NCBI GenBank assembly: GCA_937934655.1 | Contig: CALGZB010000007.1 | Coordinates: 1-43,597 of the forward strand | Source of the DNA: an uncultured Acidimicrobiales bacterium | GTDB taxonomy: Bacteria; Actinomycetota; Acidimicrobiia; Acidimicrobiales; SHLQ01 | DNA length: 43,597 nucleotides | Direction: 5' to 3' | Shown: in pieces, positions 8,363 to 15,451 of the stretch | How the letters are laid out: every line of letters begins with the position of its first letter | Numbering within the stretch: position 1 is the first letter of the stretch | Notes under the pieces: model-generated | Database searches by the model: none | What the model was told of the DNA's origin: nothing | Seen by the model: the letters and a program-made list of their open reading frames with translations, nothing else | Translations under genes and position numbers: made by a program

Positions 8363-9061
8363 ATGTCCCTATCCGCTCTCGCGTCCCCGCTCTCGATTCC
8401 GCGCCTGCTCCTGCTGTCGTGCGTCGTACTGCTGTCGGCATGTACCTACTCGACGGGCGACAGTAATCTCGGAGCTCCCCAGGCCTCGATTCCCTTTGGC
8501 GACGACGAACCGCTCGATACAGCTACCAGCGTTCCCGCCACCAGCACTCCCGACACCGCAGCCGCAGATACTGTCCCGGCGGCACCGACGACAACCACGG
8601 TCGACCGCCAAAGCTGCGTGGGATGGAACTTCTCCATCAACTATCCCGACAGTTGGTACGCCGGAGGACCCGAAGGCCGAGAAGACCATTGCCTCTGGCT
8701 AAGCCGCCGCTCACTTCAAGCGATCTCCAGCGATGACTTCGTCCCCGAAATCTCCTTCACGTTCACCCGCCACTACGGCGACGCACTCAAGTCGGTCAGC
8801 GCCTTTGAAGACAACGACACTGTGCTCATCAACTCGACCGCGACGAACATCAACAGCTTTCCGGCCACGATGTTCGATGTCGAAGCCTCCGGCCGCTCGG
8901 GTGTTGCCGACGGATCTCGGAGTCGGATCGTCGTGATCGATCTCGATGGGAAAGCTCTCATCGCCACCGCGACCGAGGCCACCACCGCCGACCCGGGCAT
9001 CTTCGACGACACAACCGCAGTACTGGGCGAAGTCCTCGACAGCCTGTACCCGATTGGTTAA
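8363..9061 (+). CDS. Putative lipoprotein of unknown function
   Basis: Exported protein of 232 residues. The N-terminal signal ends in the lipobox LLSAC, with the lipidated Cys at 27. An Ala/Thr/Pro-rich linker (about 28-82) leads to a compact domain starting near CVGWNFSINYPDSWY and containing a second Cys in DHCLWLS, so a disulfide is possible. The domain, with the YPDSW start and a late TADPGIFDD-TTAVLGEVLDSL segment, resembles PsbP/Mog1-like lipoproteins in layout, but I cannot confirm this without a structure search. It lies convergent to the SDR gene, with three bases between the stop codons. Surface or cell-wall location is expected. Confidence 0.75.
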   Translation: MSLSALASPLSIPRLLLLSCVVLLSACTYSTGDSNLGAPQASIPFGDDEPLDTATSVPATSTPDTAAADTVPAAPTTTTVDRQSCVGWNFSINYPDSWYAGGPEGREDHCLWLSRRSLQAISSDDFVPEISFTFTRHYGDALKSVSAFEDNDTVLINSTATNINSFPATMFDVEASGRSGVADGSRSRIVVIDLDGKALIATATEATTADPGIFDDTTAVLGEVLDSLYPIG

Positions 9062-9064
9062 CGA

Positions 9065-9808
9065 CTACGCCGTCCAGCCACCGTCGATCACGAACTCCTG
9101 CCCAGTGCAGTAGCTCGACTCGTCCGACGCCAGGTACAACACCAGACCCCCAACCTCTTCTGCCTCAGCGAGCCGACCGTTCGGGATCGCAGACTCCACC
9201 GGTCCACCGTGTTCACCGAATTCTTCAAACATCGGCGTATCGATAATGCCCGGATGCACCGAGTTCACTCGAACACCCGACGCCGCAAGATCGCGAGCGG
9301 CGCTCTTGGTCATGCCTCGCACCGCCCACTTGGTAGCGCTGTAGCTGAAGGCCATCGCCGTGCCGCTGAGACCGGCGATCGACGAAATGTTCACGATGCT
9401 TCCCGAACCCTGCGCCCGCATCAGCGGCGCAACTTCCCGGAGACCAAAGAACACACCCGACTGGTTGATGGCCAACATCCGGTCCCAGTCGTCGTCGGTG
9501 GTTTCCTCAAGCGTCGCAATCTGGAAGATGCCGGCGTTGTTCACCAACACATCGATGCGACCGTGGGTTTCAATGACCGATGCGACGACGTCGCGCCACT
9601 CCTGTGATGACGAAACATCGTGGTGGAGATAGCTCACGGCATCGCCGAGTTGCTCCGCCATAGCCTTTCCCTCGTCGTCGAGAACATCGGTGATAACTAC
9701 CGTCGCTCCGGCGTCGATGAAGAGTCGAGCTTCGGCGGCGCCTTGTCCGCGGGCGCCTCCCGTAATGACGGCGATCTTGCCGGCGAGGCGGCCTGTGGTT
9801 TCGGTCAT
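9065..9808 (-). CDS. Short-chain dehydrogenase/reductase (classical SDR)
   Basis: NAD(P)-dependent oxidoreductase of 247 residues. The cofactor motif TGGARGQG is at residues 16-23. NNAG comes next, then the catalytic Ser region (VNISSIAG) and the Tyr-Lys pair in YSATK, and the classical HPGIIDTPM. An Asp after the second strand (VITDVLDD) suggests NAD rather than NADP. Its best-known relatives include 3-alpha/20-beta-hydroxysteroid dehydrogenases, but the substrate is not set by sequence. ATG 9808 gives MTETTGRLAGK; a longer frame to 9895 only reads back into the neighbour. The start overlaps the stop of the VOC gene by four bases, so both are translated from one message. Confidence 0.93.
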   Translation of the reverse strand: MTETTGRLAGKIAVITGGARGQGAAEARLFIDAGATVVITDVLDDEGKAMAEQLGDAVSYLHHDVSSSQEWRDVVASVIETHGRIDVLVNNAGIFQIATLEETTDDDWDRMLAINQSGVFFGLREVAPLMRAQGSGSIVNISSIAGLSGTAMAFSYSATKWAVRGMTKSAARDLAASGVRVNSVHPGIIDTPMFEEFGEHGGPVESAIPNGRLAEAEEVGGLVLYLASDESSYCTGQEFVIDGGWTA

Positions 9809-10239
9809 GATTGGGAAAATCCTTCTGCCGCTGCGGCAATGTCGTCGTCGGAAACTTCGCGTACTTGCGTGGAAACCATCCACCGATGGCCCCACGGGTC
9901 CAACAGCGTCCCGCTGCGAGCGCCATGAAACTGTTCGGTCACCTCGGCCTGCACGGTGGCCCCATTCGCAACGGCGAGGGCCATGGTTGCATCGGCGTCG
10001 GGAACGTCGACGACCGTCGCGGAGGAATGCCCTCCCAATGTCTGGGGTGACAGAACTCCCATATCGGGATACTCATCGGACAGGTAGAGCGATGCGTCGC
10101 CAATCATGAGCGCAGCGTGGCCGACCTTGCCAGAACCATCGACAAATCGGGGGCCGTCTTCGACGGCGCCGAACACCTTGACGTAGAAATCGATCGCGCT
10201 GGCCGAGTCGTTGCACGTGAGATACGGGATAAGGCTCAT
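9805..10239 (-). CDS. VOC/glyoxalase superfamily protein (PhnB-like)
   Basis: Small cytoplasmic protein of 144 residues with the vicinal oxygen chelate fold made of paired beta-alpha-beta3 modules. The start is typical (MSLIPYLTCNDSASAIDFYVKVFGA), and the C-terminal module has the usual GTLLDPWGHRWMV. PhnB-like members are often of unknown activity; some are bleomycin-resistance or dioxygenase homologues. ATG 10239 is chosen because the family starts there; the open frame extends to 10302 but reads into an Arg/Trp-rich non-homologous stretch. Its TGA overlaps the start of the SDR gene by four bases, suggesting a shared, still unidentified pathway. Confidence 0.88.
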   Translation of the reverse strand: MSLIPYLTCNDSASAIDFYVKVFGAVEDGPRFVDGSGKVGHAALMIGDASLYLSDEYPDMGVLSPQTLGGHSSATVVDVPDADATMALAVANGATVQAEVTEQFHGARSGTLLDPWGHRWMVSTQVREVSDDDIAAAAEGFSQS

Positions 10240-10313
10240 TCCGTCAGCATTGCCTGAAGCGGTGGGCAACTCAAGACGCGTCCATCTCGACGTCCATCTC
10301 AACGTAGAGATGG

Positions 10314-11552
10314 CTAGTCGAGCGGAAGCATGTTCCGCTCGCTCTGGCGACGTTCGAGCACGTTGACGACGTAACTCTCAACCGCGTCAAACAAGCTGAT
10401 CTCTTCGCCCGCCTCCTCCGAGAGGTACCAGTTGTGCTCGAGCAGCTCGTGGTAGATCTCGGCGTCCTCAAGTCGACTTCGCAGGTCCTCGGGTACGAGG
10501 TCGAGTGCCGGACGCCAACGTTCGGTAAGCCACCGGTATCCCATCACCGCTTCGGGCAGTGTTTCGCCTTCGGTTTGGGCAAGCCATGCTCCGTAGCTGC
10601 GGAGCGCGTTAAGCAGGCGACGAGCCTGGTTTTCGTGGGCGACGATACCGGTGAGTCGCTCGAATGACCGCTTGTGATATCCCTCTTCCACCACAGTTGG
10701 CCGGAACCGGACCATCCCGCTGTCTTGGCGGAGTTCGTACTCCTCGGTATCGAAACCGAGCCGGTTGAGCCGTTCGAGCCGTTCCTGGATTCGACCCAAG
10801 TCACTCACCGGAACCTCTTCGGCGGCCGTGAGATCCTCAAAGAGCGCTTCGTACCTCGCCATCAAGGCGTCGATGACATCGATCGGATCGATGTTGAGTG
10901 CGAGGCTTCCCTCGGCCTGAAGGTCATACAGTCCGCCGGCAAGGTTCTCGCTTGCAATCAGCAGGTCGTGGGTCCGCTGGCCATCGGAGAGCGTCGGCTG
11001 AAACTCTGACGTCTCCGTATCGACCACATACGCTCGAAGCGCTCCAGCGTCGCGCCGAAACAACACGTTGTTGAGCGAACAGTCGCCCCAGAAGAACCCT
11101 CCGATATGGAGGCGCACAAGCAAAACGGCCAGCGCATCGATCATCTGGTTGCGTTGGGCTTCGTTGCTGAGATCGGTGAAGACCGTGCGGTAGGCAAGCG
11201 AGTAGCGAAGGTGCCGGGTGATGAGGATCGATTCGAGCGGTTCGCCGTCCGGGGCAAACCGGTCGGTGGCGATACCGATAAGGGTCACAGCGGGAAGTCC
11301 CTCATCGCGAAGGCGGTCGAGGTTCTCGAACTCGAGCTCGGCATAACGAGTCGGCAGTTCTTTCAGGGCGTAGTACTCGCCGTCGTGGCGAAGGAAACGC
11401 ACGACGTGTCGATGGGTACCACTCGGCAGACGAACAAAGTCCTCGTCGGGCCACGACTCGAGAGGCTGATCCCAGGGCAGCTCGAGAAGTACAGGACGGC
11501 TGGGTGAACGACGGAGTTTGAGGGCAACCACCTCTCCAACGATACCGGCCAA
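10314..11552 (-). CDS. DUF4032 protein with a lipopolysaccharide-kinase-like fold
   Basis: Cytoplasmic protein of about 412 residues. The N-terminal half looks like a WaaP/protein-kinase-like fold: a strand region with YYALKELP (possible ATP-binding Lys), then FFWGDCSLNNVLF resembling the catalytic loop and YVVDTET resembling the metal-binding DFG. The C-terminal half matches DUF4032, common in actinobacteria and uncharacterised, with repeated RWLTERW and EIYHELLEHNWYLSE segments. The start is uncertain: TTG 11552 has AAGGGG seven bases ahead, GTG 11531 is another choice, and the frame stays open to a TTG at 11576, which would place the start three bases from an 18-bp palindrome. The gene is divergent from the DCC gene, and both may be controlled by that palindrome. 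Confidence 0.82.
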   Translation of the reverse strand: MAGIVGEVVALKLRRSPSRPVLLELPWDQPLESWPDEDFVRLPSGTHRHVVRFLRHDGEYYALKELPTRYAELEFENLDRLRDEGLPAVTLIGIATDRFAPDGEPLESILITRHLRYSLAYRTVFTDLSNEAQRNQMIDALAVLLVRLHIGGFFWGDCSLNNVLFRRDAGALRAYVVDTETSEFQPTLSDGQRTHDLLIASENLAGGLYDLQAEGSLALNIDPIDVIDALMARYEALFEDLTAAEEVPVSDLGRIQERLERLNRLGFDTEEYELRQDSGMVRFRPTVVEEGYHKRSFERLTGIVAHENQARRLLNALRSYGAWLAQTEGETLPEAVMGYRWLTERWRPALDLVPEDLRSRLEDAEIYHELLEHNWYLSEEAGEEISLFDAVESYVVNVLERRQSERNMLPLD

Positions 11553-11578
11553 GCAGAAGCCCCTTGCCAAACTCAATA

Positions 11579-11607
11579 TTTGAGCGTACGCTCAAACATG
11601 TTGAGCG
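11579..11607. promoter_or_regulatory. Palindromic operator with an extra half-site in a divergent promoter
   Basis: TTTGAGCGTACGCTCAAA at 11579-11596 is a perfect 18-bp inverted repeat. The half-site TTGAGCG recurs in direct orientation at 11601-11607, exactly 21 bases after its first copy, about two helical turns. It sits between the DUF4032 and DCC genes. The size and symmetry fit a TetR-type dimer site; no such regulator is encoded in the window. Confidence 0.6.
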
Positions 11608-11651
11608 AGTGTTTAACACTTTCATCCCGACTGAGAGAACACCGAGAAGAT

Positions 11652-12413
11652 ATGACTGCTGCACCAGAAACCACCAAACCCCGTTTCCTCTACGACGACT
11701 GCTGCCCCATGTGCAAGGGATACACCGCAGCGTTCGCAGGCTTGGGGTGGGCGGGCCGAGAAGCCTTCAGAACCATCGACCAAGAAACCTTCAAAGCGCT
11801 CGACTTCGAAAGGGCCCGGCACCAGATCCCACTCGTCGACGGCGCCACCGGCGAAGTTCGCTACGGAATCGATGGCATCCTCGCAGTCGTCGGAGCCGAG
11901 GTACCTGCGCTCAAGCCGATCCTGGCAACCCGCCCGATTCGAGGAGGACTCGAGCGTCTCTACTGGTTCATCACGTACAACCGCCGACACATCGTCACCG
12001 CCCAACCCCCAGCCGAAGGCATCGATTGCGCCCCTGACTACAACCCACGCATGGTCAAGGCGTACCTGGCCTTCACCGGTGTACTCGGAATCGGCCTTGG
12101 GCTCGCTGGCCCCGCTCCTCTCGCACTTGTCGGCATCGCCGCAGCCGGAACGATGCTCATCGCAAACCGACGGGCTGCGTGGAAAATGCCGACACTGCCC
12201 GCCGTCGGACATGTCGCTTCAACGGTCGTTGCGGCGGCCGGAGCCGGAATGGGCGTCACCAACATCACCGGAAACCCTCGATGGGGCACCGCGGCACTCC
12301 TCGCCGTCGGCGCACGCAAACTTTGGCTCCGACGCTGGATGGTAAAAGGCACTGATCCCGAATGGAAACGACGGTGGATTACTAAGCGTCAAGAAGAGCG
12401 AACAGCCCTTTAA
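11652..12413 (+). CDS. DCC-family thiol-disulfide oxidoreductase-like protein (DUF393) with membrane segments
   Basis: Protein of 253 residues. The N-terminal domain (about 1-120) is the DCC/DUF393 family, a thioredoxin-like fold named for its DxxCxxC motif, seen here as YDDCCPMCKGY, followed by FRTIDQETFKALDFE. A hydrophobic region at about 136-170 (LAFTGVLGIGLGLAG...) gives one or two membrane spans, then a further hydrophobic segment near 190-215 and a basic C-terminus. The combination is longer than a simple DCC protein, so it is probably membrane-anchored. ATG 11652 (MTAAPETT) is preferred because GAGAAG precedes it and the frame upstream crosses the palindromic operator. Actual redox activity is not established for this family. 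Confidence 0.82.
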   Translation: MTAAPETTKPRFLYDDCCPMCKGYTAAFAGLGWAGREAFRTIDQETFKALDFERARHQIPLVDGATGEVRYGIDGILAVVGAEVPALKPILATRPIRGGLERLYWFITYNRRHIVTAQPPAEGIDCAPDYNPRMVKAYLAFTGVLGIGLGLAGPAPLALVGIAAAGTMLIANRRAAWKMPTLPAVGHVASTVVAAAGAGMGVTNITGNPRWGTAALLAVGARKLWLRRWMVKGTDPEWKRRWITKRQEERTAL

Positions 12414-12445
12414 AGGTCGTTCTCCAATATGCCGATCATCGAAAC

Positions 12446-15436
12446 ATGCGTCTCCCCTCAGCACGCCCCCGCCAGCACACTCGTCGTTTCCTCTCGTCGC
12501 TCGTTGCAACCCTCGCGGTCCTCACGACCTTCACGGGCTTTGCCCTGGTAACCCCAACACCAGCTGCCGCAACCGTTACCGAAGATGTCACCACCGGACT
12601 GCCGTTCGTCAACGACGGCAAGGTTTACGACATAGAACAGGTCGGCGACTGGGTCATCGTCGGTGGCACATTCACCGAGGTCACTCTGGCCAATGGCACG
12701 GTCCTGCCGCAGAAATATCTCTACGGCTACAACGCCATCACCGGAGCGTTCGCCGATCACTTCACCCCCGAACTCGACGACGCCGTTCTCGCACTTGCCC
12801 CAAAGGGCGACGGAAAGAACATCTTTGTCGCCGGATCATTCGGTGAAGCCGACGGCCGCCGCCGCAAGAAAATGGCGATGTACAACGTCAACACCGGCGC
12901 CATCTCCACCAAGTTCATTGCCAACGTCAACTCCCAGGTCGCAACCATCGCCGTCAGCGACAAACACGTGTACCTCGGAGGCACCTTCGAGGCCACCCAA
13001 CAGCAGGTCCGCCACGGGCTCGCTCGGGTCGACATCGAGACCGGCAAAATCGACACCACCTTCGACTTTGGCAGCACCGAAGCGGCAGGTCGACCCGTCA
13101 GCTGGCCACCCGACATCAATGGTGTTCCCCAGCCACCAATCCGCCAAGGTGGCGTGGTGACGGTCGACGTTTCGCCCGACAACACCAAGCTCGTCGTCGT
13201 TCACCGCGCCCTCAAGCTCGGCGGCGAGAACCGTCCAGGTGTCGGCATCATCGACATCACCAACGGCGGCGGCACCCTCACCGACTTCGTCGCCGCCACA
13301 CCAGACCTCACCGAACCGATCTACAGCACCGAACGATGCAACAACCAAGGCATCCGGCTCACCGACATGGAGATTTCTCCAGACGGCACCTACTTCGTCA
13401 TTACCCACACGGGCGCTGACGGCCTTCTGGTCTGTGATCAGATCCACCGCTACGAGATCACCACTGGTATGACCGCCCCCACGTGGCGCACCCGTGCCTT
13501 CGACTCGGTCTTCTCCGTGGCAATCGACGACGACGCCATCTACGTTGGCGGCCACTTCCGCTATCTCCCCTCCCCTTCGGCGCCGAGCGCCTACCCAGGC
13601 CGCATCATCGACCCGTTGAACCCGTGGAACATCTACGAGGCCGACCCGGTCACCGACCTCACCTTCCGAGACGAACTCGTCACCCCCGGCTATGTGTACA
13701 AAGCCGAACAACTCGGCGCGCTCTCGCCTTACACCGGCAAAGGCATGCCCACCTGGGACCCGACAAGCAACGCCTTTAAGGGTGTTCTCGACCTCACCGT
13801 TGTCGACGATGGCCTTCTTGTCGGCCAAGACAACAACCGCGTACAAAACGTGCTCACCGGCTACGCCGCCGAGTTCCGCAACGGAAACTTCGACAACGTG
13901 GCCCGCGACAAAGCGACCCGCAGCTCAGCCGAACGAAACGGCGAGTTGGCGGCCCGCACCGTTGACGGTAGCCACGACGCAGCGACCTCCAAGTTCGCCT
14001 CAGCCACCGGCACCGACCACTTCGTCGAGGTCGACCTCGGCAAGGTCACCACCATCAACCGAGCCAACATCTTCGGCCCAAACGCGGACTTCGCGACCAA
14101 CTTTGCCGACATCAGCGTCTTCGTCAGCGAAACCCCGTTCACCTCCGACACCATTGCGGGTGCTCGAGCACAAGCGGGCGTGACCGAGTACAGCTTCCCC
14201 GGCGAACGTTCATCGCAGATCCACCTTCGCGATGTCGTCCGAGCCCGCTATGTCCGAGTCGCCAGTAGCGCACCACAGCTCGATGTTGCTGAAATCGAAG
14301 TCTGGGGCCCGAGCGAAGTCGCCCGCTGCGCCGTTCGCAAACTCAACCCCACCACCGTCGAGATCAGCTGGACCAACGCCAACAACACCACCGTCATGGT
14401 CCGTCGCGACGGCGTCTTCGCTGGAAGCAGCACCGGCCCCGACGGCACCTACCAGGATTCAGTAGCAGGAAACGGCACCTACACGTACCTGATCCGCACG
14501 ACGAATGCTGGCGTCCAAACCGAGGTTCCGTGTGGCGAGATCGTTATCGGGGCGCCCGCCATGAACTGCACCGCAACGATCGCCGGCTCGGCCGTCAAAC
14601 TCGACTGGTCCACCATTGGCGTCGACTCGTACTCCGTGCGACGCAATGGAACCTTCCTCGCCACTTCAACGCTCACCAGCTTCACCGACACCTCACCAGG
14701 TGCCGGAGACGTGACCTATGAAGTCCGGGCCACCGTCAACGGCACCAAACTCACCGAAAGCTGCGGCACCGTGAGCTTCGCTCCAACATCGTGCATCGCA
14801 TCAGCGGTTGGCGCTTCGGTCAAGGTCGATTGGCAGAACGCATCGGGAACCAAGATCGTCCTGCGACGCAACGACAAGTTCGTCGCCAACGTGAACGGCA
14901 CCACATCCTTCACCGACACCAACCCTGCGGTCGGCGCCAACACCTACGAGCTGCGGATCCGCCAAAGCGGAACCGTCACCGATGTGCCGTGCGGAACCAT
15001 CGATGGCGCCGCCCCGAGCTGCGTTGCCGTCGCCTCCGCTAGCGGCATTGAACTCAGCTGGACCGATATCGGCGCAAACAGCTACTCGATCCGCCGTGAC
15101 GGTAGCTTCCTGGCCAGCACCAACGGCACCGCATTCACCGACTTCAACCCACCCGCAGGAACCGTGAGCTACGTCATCCGCACCGGCCAGGGCGACATCC
15201 CGTGCGGTTCGGTGACTGTTTCACCACCACTGTGTGTTGCGATTCTCACACCTGACGGCGTGCAGCTCAGCTGGAGCGATATCGGAGCCACGTCGTACTC
15301 GATCCGTCGAAACGGCAGCTACCTAGCCAGCACCAACGGCACCGCATTCACCGACTTCAACCCACCCGCAGGAACCGTGAGCTACGTCATTCGCACCGGC
15401 CGGGGCGATATCGGCTGCGGGTCGGTCAACATTTAG
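12446..15436 (+). CDS. Large secreted protein: beta-propeller-like, discoidin and five FN3-like repeats
   Basis: Exported protein of 996 residues with an N-terminal Sec signal ending near APAAA-type Ala residues (about 43-47). Residues about 50-470 form a propeller-like region with repeated blade motifs: VIVGGTFTEV, IFVAGSFGEADG, VYLGGTFEAT and IYVGGHFRYLP. A discoidin (F5/8 type C) domain follows at about 480-622 (ARDKATRSSAE ... VEVDLGKV ... ARYVRVASS ... VAEIEVWGP), likely binding carbohydrate. Five FN3-like repeats of about 70-78 residues fill 627-996. Each starts with Cys, has a SYSIRRNG-like core and ends in a CG pair, suggesting a disulfide in each. There is no sortase or membrane anchor. 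Surface adhesion or polymer binding is the likely role. The last two repeats are a recent duplication. Confidence 0.85.
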   Translation: MRLPSARPRQHTRRFLSSLVATLAVLTTFTGFALVTPTPAAATVTEDVTTGLPFVNDGKVYDIEQVGDWVIVGGTFTEVTLANGTVLPQKYLYGYNAITGAFADHFTPELDDAVLALAPKGDGKNIFVAGSFGEADGRRRKKMAMYNVNTGAISTKFIANVNSQVATIAVSDKHVYLGGTFEATQQQVRHGLARVDIETGKIDTTFDFGSTEAAGRPVSWPPDINGVPQPPIRQGGVVTVDVSPDNTKLVVVHRALKLGGENRPGVGIIDITNGGGTLTDFVAATPDLTEPIYSTERCNNQGIRLTDMEISPDGTYFVITHTGADGLLVCDQIHRYEITTGMTAPTWRTRAFDSVFSVAIDDDAIYVGGHFRYLPSPSAPSAYPGRIIDPLNPWNIYEADPVTDLTFRDELVTPGYVYKAEQLGALSPYTGKGMPTWDPTSNAFKGVLDLTVVDDGLLVGQDNNRVQNVLTGYAAEFRNGNFDNVARDKATRSSAERNGELAARTVDGSHDAATSKFASATGTDHFVEVDLGKVTTINRANIFGPNADFATNFADISVFVSETPFTSDTIAGARAQAGVTEYSFPGERSSQIHLRDVVRARYVRVASSAPQLDVAEIEVWGPSEVARCAVRKLNPTTVEISWTNANNTTVMVRRDGVFAGSSTGPDGTYQDSVAGNGTYTYLIRTTNAGVQTEVPCGEIVIGAPAMNCTATIAGSAVKLDWSTIGVDSYSVRRNGTFLATSTLTSFTDTSPGAGDVTYEVRATVNGTKLTESCGTVSFAPTSCIASAVGASVKVDWQNASGTKIVLRRNDKFVANVNGTTSFTDTNPAVGANTYELRIRQSGTVTDVPCGTIDGAAPSCVAVASASGIELSWTDIGANSYSIRRDGSFLASTNGTAFTDFNPPAGTVSYVIRTGQGDIPCGSVTVSPPLCVAILTPDGVQLSWSDIGATSYSIRRNGSYLASTNGTAFTDFNPPAGTVSYVIRTGRGDIGCGSVNI
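15113..15390 (+). repeat. Near-identical tandem coding repeat in the secreted propeller/discoidin protein
   Basis: A 65-base block at 15113-15177 recurs without any mismatch at 15326-15390, offset by 213 bases (71 codons). It encodes the second half of the last two FN3-like repeats. The older repeats of the same gene are far less alike in DNA, so this is a recent duplication or gene conversion. Confidence 0.85.
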
Positions 15437-15451
15437 GACCGAGACCGGCTC

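Noticed and set aside
12446-12600. Tat signal in the 996-residue protein (RR in the leader)
   Set aside because: The pair is not followed by the Tat pattern (S/T-R-R-x-F-L-K); an ordinary Sec signal is the better reading.
12836-13846. Long minus-strand frame (336 codons) inside the secreted propeller protein gene
   Set aside because: It is antisense to a clear coding frame with recognisable domains; a GC-rich mirror of the real gene.
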